Source: Acidimicrobiia bacterium
GTDB taxonomy: Bacteria > Actinomycetota > Acidimicrobiia > Acidimicrobiales > Aldehydirespiratoraceae
Assembly (NCBI GenBank): GCA_024421095.1
Contig: JAHQYM010000006.1
Location: 1-54,386 of the forward strand
Length of the DNA: 54,386 bases
Reading direction: 5' to 3'
A model generated the notes under the pieces. The model did no database searches. It was not told the DNA's origin and worked only from the letters and a program-made list of their open reading frames with translations. Below, one piece after another: positions 35,236 to 43,316 of this stretch (positions within the stretch are counted from its first letter, which is position 1; the number at the start of each line of letters is the position of its first letter). The position numbers were made by a program, and so were the translations under genes.

Positions 35236-35252
35236 TGCAGGTTAGGCAGCAA

Positions 35253-35450
35253 TCAGCCTTCAAGCACCTCAATCGCGTATTCAGGGCAGTTATCAACCGC
35301 GAGCCTTGCCTTGTTATGCAAACTCGCTGGTACATCGCCGTTATGCAGCAACATTGAGTAGCCGTCTTCGTCAGCGTCAAACAATTCTGGAGCCACCATG
35401 ACGCAACGGCTATGACCTTGGCAAAGTTCGGTGTCTAGGTGAAGTTTCAT
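35253..35450 (-). CDS. small ferredoxin of the [3Fe-4S] type
   Basis: A 65-residue ferredoxin (MKLHLDTELCQGHSRC, later DNCPEYAI). Three cysteines, Cys10, Cys16 and Cys55, fit C-x2-H-x2-C ... C-P, the pattern of [3Fe-4S] ferredoxins that feed electrons to cytochrome P450s and some oxygenases; the second cluster Cys is replaced by His13. No P450 is in the window. The neighbour 17 bp downstream is a degenerate dehydrogenase-like protein, so the two may form an electron-transfer or sensing pair. Confidence 0.9.
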   Translation of the reverse strand: MKLHLDTELCQGHSRCVMVAPELFDADEDGYSMLLHNGDVPASLHNKARLAVDNCPEYAIEVLEG

Positions 35451-35499
35451 AACAACACTTTAGGCCAAATCGCGCTGATTTGCCGATTGGGCGCGACGT

Positions 35500-36552
35500 T
35501 CAAGTTTCGCGGTTGACCACATAGTGCGCCAGCGCGCTTAACGCGTCGCGGTTGCCGTGAACATTCGGTAAAGAGTCGAGGGCCGTTAATGCGCTCGCTA
35601 GAAACCGGTTAATCTCGGTTTCGGTGGAAGCCGCCGCGCCGGTCTCCACAAGCACCTGCTGCATCGCTGCAACTTCGCTATCGGTTACATCAGTTCCAGC
35701 CTTTGCTAGTACGCCCTTTTGCGACTGCGAAGCTTCCTCACGAGCCAACGCCAGCAAAACCGTCGGTTTGCCTTCCCGTAAATCCTCGCCTACCGGCTTA
35801 CCAGTCTGCTGCGGGTCGCCAAACGCGCCAAGCAAATCGTCACGTAACTGGAAAGCCATACCCAGCGGCAACCCGTGGGCAGCCAACGCTGCGGCCAGAT
35901 CAGCGTTGCCAGCCAGAGCCGCGCCAAGCTGCAGCGGGCGCACAATCGTGTATAGCGCAGTCTTGTAGCGGGTGATAGCCCGAGCATCTTCAACAGCAAC
36001 CGCACCTTGCGCCGTGCCAATCACATCAAGGTACTGGCCCATGTTCAACTCGGTGCGCAAAGCGTCCCAAACACGGCGCGCAACCGCAGGAACATCACCG
36101 AGTGTACGGTCGGCGATCACTAAGGCAATGTCACCTATCAACACCGCAGCCGCTTCCCCGAAACGCCGAGGTTCACCACGCCAACTAGCATGCTGGTGAC
36201 GTTCAATGTAACTAGCCCACACCGCCGGAGCGGAACGCCGTGTGGCTGAACCGTCCATAACATCGTCATGGATCAGCGCGAAAGCGTGCAGCAACTCCAG
36301 AGCGCAACCCCCCGCCAACGGTTCAGGCGCGTTCAAGTCGGGGTCGCCGTTAGCCGTTACCCAACCCCAATGACAATAAGCTGGACGAATCCGCTTACCG
36401 CCACGCATCACAAAATCGTTCAGTTCGGCGAGAGGCACGTCCAATGCAGGGTTCACTGCAGACCAAGTGTTGCGCTCTTGAGCTAGCAAATCTTGCACTG
36501 CAACATCTATTAGTGTTGCAATATTTTTTAGTTGTTTAGGTGCCGAAAACAT
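35500..36552 (-). CDS. polyprenyl diphosphate synthase
   Basis: A 350-residue trans-prenyltransferase from ATG 36552 (a TTG nine bases upstream is possible). It has GGKRIRP, the first Asp-rich motif in LIHDDVMDGSATRR, GDIALVIADR, the second motif in QLRDDLLGAFGDPQQTGKPVGEDLREGK, and the standard length. It chains isopentenyl diphosphate, made downstream of Dxs, into a C20 or longer diphosphate used for menaquinone side chains or carotenoids. The residues before the first Asp-rich motif (ALELLHAFALIHDD) do not settle chain length. menB in this window makes a menaquinone role attractive. It is the upstream-most of a leftward set with the ferredoxin. Confidence 0.9.
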   Translation of the reverse strand: MFSAPKQLKNIATLIDVAVQDLLAQERNTWSAVNPALDVPLAELNDFVMRGGKRIRPAYCHWGWVTANGDPDLNAPEPLAGGCALELLHAFALIHDDVMDGSATRRSAPAVWASYIERHQHASWRGEPRRFGEAAAVLIGDIALVIADRTLGDVPAVARRVWDALRTELNMGQYLDVIGTAQGAVAVEDARAITRYKTALYTIVRPLQLGAALAGNADLAAALAAHGLPLGMAFQLRDDLLGAFGDPQQTGKPVGEDLREGKPTVLLALAREEASQSQKGVLAKAGTDVTDSEVAAMQQVLVETGAAASTETEINRFLASALTALDSLPNVHGNRDALSALAHYVVNRET

Positions 36553-36670
36553 CAAAGTCAATTAGATTAGAAGATATCGCGATTATAGCGTTGTTTGATG
36601 AATTTCATGTATAGTAGTCCTCACGTTGACGATTTTGAAAACACTGAACCCAAAGGAAAGGGGCAATTCA

Positions 36671-37273
36671 ATGACCATAACCGAAGAAAATCGCCTTGCA
36701 ATCTTCGCTAGTATGATTAACGTACATGGTGAGGAGGTAGCCAGACTCATTATGGAGCGAACACCGCCAGTAGCTTGGGATCAAATTGCAACCAAAGATG
36801 ATGTGGTAAAGGCGCTTGCCGACTACGCCACAAAACAAGATCTTGACGAACTTTCTAACACCCTTATGGCGGCCCTTACCGAACTTCGCGTTGAGGTCCA
36901 CGAGGAATTCGGTAAGTTGCGCGGCGAGATGGGCGAGAAATTGGGCGAGTTGCGCGGCGAGATGGGCGAGGAATTCGGTAAGTTGCGTGGCGAGATGGGC
37001 GAGTTGCGTGGCGAGATGGGCGAGTTGCGCGGCGAGATGGGCGAGAAATTGGGCGAGTTGCGTGGCGAGATGGGCGAGAAATTTGGCGAGTTGCGTGGTG
37101 AGATGACGTTGTTGTTGGCTAGCCATTATTCAAAAGTTCTTGAGTCTTTGAACAATCAAACAACCTTTATTGCAGAGCAAATGACAACGCACACGCGGAC
37201 GATGTACCGATCGTTGATTCTTGTAGTCATGTCGATGGTCGCTCTGTTGGTAGGCAGCAACATATTTTTCTGA
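36671..37273 (+). CDS. tail-anchored coiled-coil protein with heptad/hendecad repeats
   Basis: A 200-residue protein from ATG 36671, with a purine-rich ribosome site (GGAAAGGGG) before it. The N-terminal part (about 1-75) resembles the small coiled-coil proteins of the DUF1640/CCDC90 kind (TKDDVVKALADYATKQDLDEL). Residues about 80-140 are built from repeats of the unit GELRGEM, alone (7 residues) or preceded by GEKL/GEEF (11 residues), giving a mixed heptad-hendecad coil. A C-terminal hydrophobic segment (LILVVMSMVALLVGSNIFF) anchors it in the membrane, leaving the rod in the cytoplasm. The repeats are nearly identical at DNA level, so length variation between strains is expected. Function unknown. 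Confidence 0.75.
   Translation: MTITEENRLAIFASMINVHGEEVARLIMERTPPVAWDQIATKDDVVKALADYATKQDLDELSNTLMAALTELRVEVHEEFGKLRGEMGEKLGELRGEMGEEFGKLRGEMGELRGEMGELRGEMGEKLGELRGEMGEKFGELRGEMTLLLASHYSKVLESLNNQTTFIAEQMTTHTRTMYRSLILVVMSMVALLVGSNIFF
36900..37104 (+). repeat. in-frame 21/33-bp tandem repeats
   Basis: Seven copies of a G-rich unit (core GAGTTGCG(T/C)GGCGAGATGGGC) follow one another, spaced 21 or 33 bp because some copies carry a 12-bp insert encoding GEKL, GEKF or GEEF. All spacings are multiples of three, so the reading frame of the coiled-coil protein is kept. Confidence 0.88.
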
Positions 37274-37281
37274 GAGACGCA

Positions 37282-39147
37282 CTAGGTGTGGTCGGCTCGC
37301 ACCAACACCTCATACAATTCTTCGTATAGACCACCACGCTTGCGCAACTCATCGTGTGTTCCAGTCTCCACAATGCGTCCATTGTCAAGCACCACGATGA
37401 GATCGGCATCAGTGATGGTCGATAAACGATGCGCGATAACCAACGAAGTACGACCTGCCAGAGCATTAATCAACGCTTCCTGCACATAGGCTTCGTTCTC
37501 GGTGTCTAGGTGGCTAGTTGCCTCATCAAGCACAACGATGGCGGGGTTTTTCAGCAGCATTCGAGCAATCGCTAAACGTTGTTTCTCGCCGCCAGAAAGT
37601 CGATAACCACGTTCACCGACGATGGTGTCGTAGCCATCTGGCAATGCCGCGACCACTTCATGGATGCGTGCTGCACGACACGCTGCTTCGATCTCTTTGC
37701 GGTTTGCCGTAGCACGTGCATAACGTAGGTTCATCTCGACCGTATCGTGAAACAGATGCGGGTCTTGGCTGACGACTCCGATACTGCGGCGCAAAGAATC
37801 TTGAGTGAGCGTTCGCACATCGTGGCCATCTACACTGATCGCCCCGCTAGTCACATCATATAGACGGGGAACGAGTGAGGTGAGCGTGGTTTTGCCAGAA
37901 CCAGAAGGCCCCACGATGGCTATCATTTGCCCAGCTCGCACAGTCAGGTTTATGTCCTGCAAGACCGCAGTGGGTGATGCCGTAGTTTCATCGCCGCCTA
38001 AAGATGGAGGTGTACCGGTCGGCGGATCGGGATACCGAAAAGTCACATTATCGAACCTCAGGTCGCCCCGCGGGTTTTCCAACTCGGCGGCATCCGCAGC
38101 GTCAACAATGGCGTTGGGCGCGTCAAGCACCTCAAACACCCGCTCAAAACTCACAAAAGCGGTCAGCACATCAACCCGTGCATTAGACAGACTAGTCAAC
38201 GGCAAGTAAATTCTCACGGTGTAAAGACCTAGCGCGGTGAGAGTGCCAATCGTGATCGAAGTGTTGATGACTAGATACCCGCCGAGCCAATAAACAACGG
38301 CGGTGCCAAGCGCGCCCACGAAACTCAAAGCCACAAAAAACACGCGGCTGTACATCGCGCTGCGCACCCCAATATCGCGAACCCGACCCGCCCGCGCCGA
38401 AAACTCATTAGCTTCGACGCTATGTCGCCCAAACAATTTCACCAGCAGCGCCCCAGCCACATTGAAGCGCTCGGTCATGGTGTTGTTCATCGAAGCATTC
38501 AGGTTCATCGACTCACGAGTAATGGCTTGCAAATTAGTGCCAACACGACGCGCCGGCAGCAAAAAAACTGGCAAAATCACGATTGCCAACAATGTCAGTC
38601 GCCATTCAAGGATCAGCATTGCAACCAACGTGCCGGTGAGCGTGATCACATTGCCCACGACCGTGCCTAAAGTGCCAGTGAAAGCCCGTTGCGCGCCTAT
38701 CACATCGTTATTCAGTCGGCTAATCAGCGTGCCTGTCTGGGTACGGGTAAAAAAAGCAACCGGCATTCGCTGCACATGATCAAATAAGCACACCCGCAAA
38801 TCGAAAATCAAGCCTTCTCCGATCCGTGAACCAAGCCAACGTTCCACTAAAGACAGCAGTGCTTCTGCGCTGGCCGCCACCACCATCACCGCAAACAATA
38901 TGTTCAGAAAGCCGCGGTTTCTGTCTTCGATAGCCACGTCGAAAATCTGCCTAATCAGCAGCGGCGGCAACAAACCGAGGAACGTCGACAACACGATTAT
39001 CGATAGATAGACAGCGATTGCACTGCGATACGGGCGAGCAAAAGCCAACACCCGCTGCCGCGTCTGCTCGTGAAGTTCAATGTCGCTTAGTTCAGAACGA
39101 TCAGCGGTCAGTGAATGCATTACTTGGAAGGGGCTTGGGCCGGTCAT
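37282..39147 (-). CDS. ABC exporter half-transporter (MsbA/LmrA type)
   Basis: A 621-residue half-transporter. Residues about 35-330 are the six-helix exporter domain (YRSAIAVYLSIIVLSTFLGLLPPLLIR, TGTLISRLNNDVIGAQRAF). Residues about 370-621 are the ATPase: Walker A GPSGSGKTT, Q-loop VVSQDPHLFHDTVEMNLRYA, signature LSGGEKQRLAIARMLLKNP, Walker B IVVLDEATSHLD and H-loop IAHRLSTI. It should dimerise and pump a lipid, drug or peptide outward; the substrate cannot be told. It is convergent with the coiled-coil gene (8 bp apart) and divergent from pncB with 37 bp between starts. Confidence 0.93.
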   Translation of the reverse strand: MTGPSPFQVMHSLTADRSELSDIELHEQTRQRVLAFARPYRSAIAVYLSIIVLSTFLGLLPPLLIRQIFDVAIEDRNRGFLNILFAVMVVAASAEALLSLVERWLGSRIGEGLIFDLRVCLFDHVQRMPVAFFTRTQTGTLISRLNNDVIGAQRAFTGTLGTVVGNVITLTGTLVAMLILEWRLTLLAIVILPVFLLPARRVGTNLQAITRESMNLNASMNNTMTERFNVAGALLVKLFGRHSVEANEFSARAGRVRDIGVRSAMYSRVFFVALSFVGALGTAVVYWLGGYLVINTSITIGTLTALGLYTVRIYLPLTSLSNARVDVLTAFVSFERVFEVLDAPNAIVDAADAAELENPRGDLRFDNVTFRYPDPPTGTPPSLGGDETTASPTAVLQDINLTVRAGQMIAIVGPSGSGKTTLTSLVPRLYDVTSGAISVDGHDVRTLTQDSLRRSIGVVSQDPHLFHDTVEMNLRYARATANRKEIEAACRAARIHEVVAALPDGYDTIVGERGYRLSGGEKQRLAIARMLLKNPAIVVLDEATSHLDTENEAYVQEALINALAGRTSLVIAHRLSTITDADLIVVLDNGRIVETGTHDELRKRGGLYEELYEVLVRADHT

Positions 39148-39184
39148 ACCTTGAGGCTACGCGGTGCCGCTAACGTAAAGTGAG

Positions 39185-40546
39185 ATGAAACGCCAATCTA
39201 GCGCACTTTTTACCGACCATTATGAGCTAACGATGGTGGAGTCGGCTCTCCAATCAAGGATCGCGGGGCAGCAATGCGTGTTTGAAGTTTTTGCTCGGGG
39301 TTTGCCGCCAGGTCGAGCTTATGGAGTGGTTGCTGGTATCGACCGTGTGCTGGATGCTGTGACCCGCTTCCGTTTCGATAGTGAGACGGTGAGGCATCTT
39401 CAAGCCAGCGGCGTGATCCAAAGCGATTTGATGGCCGATTGGTTGCGTGACTATAGCTTCCGGGGAGATATCACCGGCTACGCCGAAGGTGAACTGTTTT
39501 TTCCTTACAGCCCAGTTCTGACGGTGTCTGGCAGCTTTGCAGATTGTTTAGTTCTCGAAACAGTTTTGTTGTCGATATTGAACCACGACTGCGCGGTGGC
39601 TTCGGCTGCTGCCCGAGTTGCCGATTCTGCTCCTGAGCGGCTCCTCATTGAAGGTGGCTCTAGGCGCACCGACCCAGAATCGGCTGTGGCTGCCGCCCGA
39701 GCCGCCCATATTGCTGGTTTCGACATGACTTCCAATCTTGAAGCTGGTCGTCGGCATGGTATTCCTACCTCTGGTACCACCGGGCACGCTTTCGTGTTGG
39801 CGCACAGCAGCGAAAGCGAAGCATTTCGAGTGCAACGTGATACTCTCGGCGTGAATTCAACCTACCTAGTCGATACTTTTGAGGTGCTTGAAGGTATTCG
39901 TCGTGCGGTGGATGTGGTGGGGGTGGATATTGCGGCGATACGGATTGATAGTGGCGAACTACTCGCTGATAGTCGTTCCGCTCGATGTTTGTTAGATGAA
40001 CTTGGGGCATACAAATGTCGGATTGTGGTGTCGAGTGATCTTGATGAGTTCTTGATTGCCGAACTCGAAGCGGCGGGTGCGCCTATTGACGCATACTTGG
40101 TCGGCACGAGGTTGGTGACCGGTTCGGGCCATCCAACAGCATCGTTGGTATACAAACTTGTGGCGATTGCTTCAGGTGATGGCGCTGCCGGGTTGCGGGC
40201 TGTGGGTAAACTTTCGCCCAAGAAACGCACCATCGGTGGCCAGAAAACGGTTCATCGGACCCTTGATGCCAATGGGTATTTTAGCGCCGAAGTGTTGTCT
40301 GTGTTGCCAGTGGAGGTGCCAGAGCGTTCGCTGTGCCCGCAGGTGCCATTGTTGCGAAACGGATCTGTCGTTGCAGTTGATGGAGGGGTGAGTTCCTCGC
40401 GCTCGCGTTGTGTGGACCGGCGTGAGTATTTGCAGGCGAGGGACCGCACGCCGTGGCCGCGGACCACGCCGGCGGTGTCGACTATCTGGCAGGGTATTGA
40501 GGAACCGGTGTCGAAAGCGGTTCGGAATGGTGAGTATCGCAGTTGA
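39185..40546 (+). CDS. pncB: nicotinate phosphoribosyltransferase
   Basis: A 453-residue enzyme that turns nicotinate and PRPP into nicotinate mononucleotide. Landmarks are ALFTDHYELTMVESAL at the N-terminus, EGGSRRTDPESAVAAARAAHIAGF, TSNLEAGRRHGIPTSGTTGHAF, the phosphate-binding region IRIDSGEL, and LVGTRLVTGSGHPTASLVYKLVAI. Together with pncA, 300 bp downstream, it forms the Preiss-Handler salvage route from nicotinamide to NAD. The start ATG 39185 is 37 bp from the divergent exporter start. Confidence 0.95.
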   Translation: MKRQSSALFTDHYELTMVESALQSRIAGQQCVFEVFARGLPPGRAYGVVAGIDRVLDAVTRFRFDSETVRHLQASGVIQSDLMADWLRDYSFRGDITGYAEGELFFPYSPVLTVSGSFADCLVLETVLLSILNHDCAVASAAARVADSAPERLLIEGGSRRTDPESAVAAARAAHIAGFDMTSNLEAGRRHGIPTSGTTGHAFVLAHSSESEAFRVQRDTLGVNSTYLVDTFEVLEGIRRAVDVVGVDIAAIRIDSGELLADSRSARCLLDELGAYKCRIVVSSDLDEFLIAELEAAGAPIDAYLVGTRLVTGSGHPTASLVYKLVAIASGDGAAGLRAVGKLSPKKRTIGGQKTVHRTLDANGYFSAEVLSVLPVEVPERSLCPQVPLLRNGSVVAVDGGVSSSRSRCVDRREYLQARDRTPWPRTTPAVSTIWQGIEEPVSKAVRNGEYRS

Positions 40547-40839
40547 GGAAGTGGGTGCGGTTGTGTCGGGGATGGGGGTTGGGGACTGTTGTTTGGTAGG
40601 TTAGTGACAGTTTGAGGTTGGGGTCTTGTTGTCAGAACGGGGGTTGGGGACTGTTGTTTGAGCTGGTTCGTGACGTTGGTTTGGTAGTTGAGGTAACAGG
40701 CGCGGTTGTGTCGGGGGCGGGGGTTGGGGACTGTTGTTTGGCTGGTTCGTAGCGGTGGGTGTCGTTGTTGAGGTATTGGGTGTGGTTGTGTCGTTGGACT
40801 GAATAGTTAACTGAGCGAAAGTTGGGTAGGGTTGACAGC
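40547..40839 (+). repeat. intergenic array of imperfect G-rich repeats, about 75-80 bp each
   Basis: Three copies of a 22-bp core beginning GGGGGTTGGGGACTG start at 40574, 40639 and 40719. Around them lie longer similar blocks: TTGAGG at the front, GGTTGTGTCGGGG (at copies 1 and 3) and GCTGGTTCGT (copies 2 and 3). A fourth, partial unit without the core ends near 40800 (GGTTGTGTCG). The G-runs could form quadruplexes on the plus strand. No coding pattern is convincing on either strand. The array sits between pncB and pncA and would be part of the transcript if the two are co-transcribed. Confidence 0.75.
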
Positions 40840-41412
40840 ATGAAGGCTTTAATCGTTGTTGATGTGCAAAACGACTTTTGTGAAGGTGGTTCGCTAGCGG
40901 TTGCTGGTGGCACGGAGGTAGCCCGCTCGATCAGCGAGTATGCCGGTTTTGGTCGGGCTGGTGGTGCCTACGACTTTGTGGTTGCTACCAAAGATTGGCA
41001 TGTCGACCCGGGTGAACATTTTGCAGATCCAGCAGTTGGCCCTAACTTTGTCGACACTTGGCCGGTGCATTGCGTTGCGGATAGCGACGGCGCGGCTTTT
41101 CATCCGGCTCTAGACATTGCCATTGACGAGGTTTTTCTCAAAGGGCGAACGACCGCTAGCTACACTGGATTTGATGGTGGTGCCACCGCTGACGAGTCGG
41201 TGTTGTTAGGCGACTGGCTTTGCTCCCGTGGGGTCACTAGCGTTGATGTGGTTGGTTTGGCAACTGATCATTGTGTGAAAGCAACTGCGCTTGATGCTGC
41301 CCGCGCCGGTTTCACCACCACTGTGTTGCTGAAGCACTGCGCTGGTGTCTCCCCTGAAACAACTCAAGCCGCCCTATCAAGCCTGACCAAAAGCGGTGTC
41401 AAAATAATTTGA
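40840..41412 (+). CDS. pncA: nicotinamidase
   Basis: A 190-residue isochorismatase-fold amidase that hydrolyses nicotinamide to nicotinate, the substrate of PncB. The catalytic triad is Asp8, Lys101 and Cys145 (VDVQNDF, FLKGR, ATDHCVKATA) and the metal site is Asp52, His54, His60 and probably His77 (KDWHVDPGEHF, WPVHC). The same layout occurs in the mycobacterial enzyme that activates pyrazinamide. Start ATG 40840 gives the standard N-terminus MKALIVVDVQ. The repeat array separates it from pncB. Confidence 0.95.
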   Translation: MKALIVVDVQNDFCEGGSLAVAGGTEVARSISEYAGFGRAGGAYDFVVATKDWHVDPGEHFADPAVGPNFVDTWPVHCVADSDGAAFHPALDIAIDEVFLKGRTTASYTGFDGGATADESVLLGDWLCSRGVTSVDVVGLATDHCVKATALDAARAGFTTTVLLKHCAGVSPETTQAALSSLTKSGVKII

Positions 41413-41439
41413 ATTATCCGACCGTCTGCAAGACGCGGC

Positions 41440-41544
41440 TAGGTGGCTGGTGTTTTTCTACCAAAATCGCCAAATTGGTGAAGTAAAACCTCAGTTCAGA
41501 AGGTTGCGTGTCGCGCGAAATCGGCATTTTACACCAGCCACCTA
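41440..41544. repeat. 14-bp perfect inverted repeat 77 bp apart
   Basis: TAGGTGGCTGGTGT at 41440-41453 is the exact reverse complement of ACACCAGCCACCTA at 41531-41544. The 77-bp interior contains a shorter hairpin (ACCAA ... TTGGT). The segment lies in the 202-bp gap between two convergent genes (pncA and a lipoprotein gene). It could be a structured 3' end, a terminator without T-run, or a miniature mobile element. Confidence 0.8.
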
Positions 41545-41614
41545 AGCACAGCGAGTTGCTTCGCTTCCACCAAGTCACGCAATACTTCTCGGGAGTTTTT
41601 GCAGCGTGAACTTG

Positions 41615-43207
41615 CTACTGAAACGACACGAACAGCGGTGACGGAGAGAGTGCCAATACTTCTGCGGGGGTGGCTACCGGCGAATCTTCGTCATAGAAGT
41701 TTTTCCATCCCCAATAAAACTTGTCGACATCGGATTGGCGGGTCAGAGCATGCCAAGTGTTGTATTTGCTAGGCAATGACCCTTGGCCGTCCATATGCAC
41801 CAAAACTGCTAGTTCTAAGGGGGTTTTCACGACCGGTCGATTGGTGATCATCGAAAACCGGAACTGATGCAGTATCAGCAACTTCTGAGGCAACGCTTCT
41901 TCTCGCACGATTGCGGCTAGCCAATCAACAACTTCGTTGATCTCAACAGCATCGACCGTGCCAATCTGTTGCAAATGGCGTTGGTGGGGTTTGAGTCTCC
42001 ACTCGGGATCAATCGCAAGCCCAACATTCGGTAAACGCAGAAACTCTTCGTAAATCATTGCTTGCGACAAAAACGTAGACCGTCCCGGTTGCAAATCCAG
42101 CACCACGTAGATGTCGTTAGCGCTCGCGGTTTCGATCCATGGGCGGATTGTTTCCCGCGAAGTTTCGTTTGAATAGTTTCCGTCAAACCCGGCTTGGGCT
42201 GCTGCAACTGTTGCAATGATCTCAAATGTAGGCAACACGGTTGAGCCGTCCGCTTCGTAACCGTTGGCAATGGTCGCCAAACGTTCCACAGATTCAGCTG
42301 CGCTTTGTTCGCCGAGCACGCCGAGGCTTCTGGTGCTCGGATGGCCGTACATGGCAACTAACCGGCGGGGGTTGTCGGCATCAAACATCAATACACCACC
42401 GCCAGGAAGTTCATTCCCGCTGCGCAGCACATTGAGTTGCCAGGATGCGTCTTCGCCAAATTCGGTTATCAGGTCAACCTGTGCGGCAGCCATGATCATT
42501 TGACGCTGCGCTTTGGGCAACCCACGCAGGTCACCACTTGCGGTGATGACTCCAACACCGATTTGGTCGGCGAGCACTGTTAATGGCTGGGCTAAGGCTT
42601 GGTTGTTGGTTAACCACACTCGTTGAGCGAGAGCATCTGTACTTGAAAAAGTTGCTAGCGGGTCAACCGCCATTTTCTCCACATTGTGATCGCTGAGTGC
42701 GCCGCGAAGAGTTTGCTCGCTGAACCCAACTGCGACAATACGCTCTGGCGTGAGGCGTGCGAGTTCGTCTACTAACGCTGGGTCGGTCAACGAACTAGGC
42801 AGGAGTATTGGCCCGTCTATCCCAACGGTGGCTAGCGTGGCTAATGCGGCAGCGTTATTGGGTGGCGCGAGCCCAACCTCGTCAGCGCAGTCAAATGCGG
42901 CTTGAGCTATCTCGAAACTGGCCAATGTTGCGGTATTTTCAGTTGAGCGAAATGTGTCTGCAACTTGTGGTGAACAGTCTTTTTTGGTGGGTGCGGTGAG
43001 AATTGTGGTGGTGGGTGGGTCACCTTTCGAGCCCTTGTCGGGGTTGACAGTGGTGGTGGAAGCAGTTGGTGCGCTGATGGGTTTTACGTGGTTGCAAGCA
43101 CTACTTGCTAAGGCCAACAACAGCAACGACCAGAAAACGCTACGGCGAATCAGAACGGACCCATAGTTGCGCTTCGGTTTTGGGGAAAACGGTTTCAAAT
43201 CGCCCAA
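41615..43207 (-). CDS. large exported lipoprotein, possibly with a cell-wall-binding repeat domain
   Basis: A 530-residue lipoprotein. TTG 43207 is chosen because GGAGG lies six bases before it (43214-43218). The signal peptide has a basic head (SPKPKRNYGSVLIRRS), the core VFWSLLLLALASSAC and a lipobox Cys. A Thr/Pro-rich linker follows. About residues 110-250 contain ILLPSSLTDPALVDELARLTPERIVAVG, which resembles a cell-wall-binding type 2 repeat (LLxxxxxLxxxxxxxLxxL-xxxxxxxG). The rest has patterns of a barrel-like domain (IYVVLDLQPGRSTFLSQA, GLAIDPEWRL, VDAVEINEVVDWLAAIVRE) whose family I cannot name. It likely acts at the outer face of the membrane or cell wall. Confidence 0.6.
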   Translation of the reverse strand: MGDLKPFSPKPKRNYGSVLIRRSVFWSLLLLALASSACNHVKPISAPTASTTTVNPDKGSKGDPPTTTILTAPTKKDCSPQVADTFRSTENTATLASFEIAQAAFDCADEVGLAPPNNAAALATLATVGIDGPILLPSSLTDPALVDELARLTPERIVAVGFSEQTLRGALSDHNVEKMAVDPLATFSSTDALAQRVWLTNNQALAQPLTVLADQIGVGVITASGDLRGLPKAQRQMIMAAAQVDLITEFGEDASWQLNVLRSGNELPGGGVLMFDADNPRRLVAMYGHPSTRSLGVLGEQSAAESVERLATIANGYEADGSTVLPTFEIIATVAAAQAGFDGNYSNETSRETIRPWIETASANDIYVVLDLQPGRSTFLSQAMIYEEFLRLPNVGLAIDPEWRLKPHQRHLQQIGTVDAVEINEVVDWLAAIVREEALPQKLLILHQFRFSMITNRPVVKTPLELAVLVHMDGQGSLPSKYNTWHALTRQSDVDKFYWGWKNFYDEDSPVATPAEVLALSPSPLFVSFQ

Positions 43208-43316
43208 AGGGCACCTCCAAAAGCGATACAAACTGCACGCTAACCCTAAACTCCCGAATTTTGTGCCACGGGCCGAACAAACCCAAACAAAATCCCCCGA
43301 CCTAGCGACCCGTAAG

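Noticed and set aside
40632-40913. Minus-strand Pro/Thr/Ser-rich open frame across the G-rich array
   Set aside because: Its composition follows from the repeat, it has no start signal and it overlaps the start of pncA.
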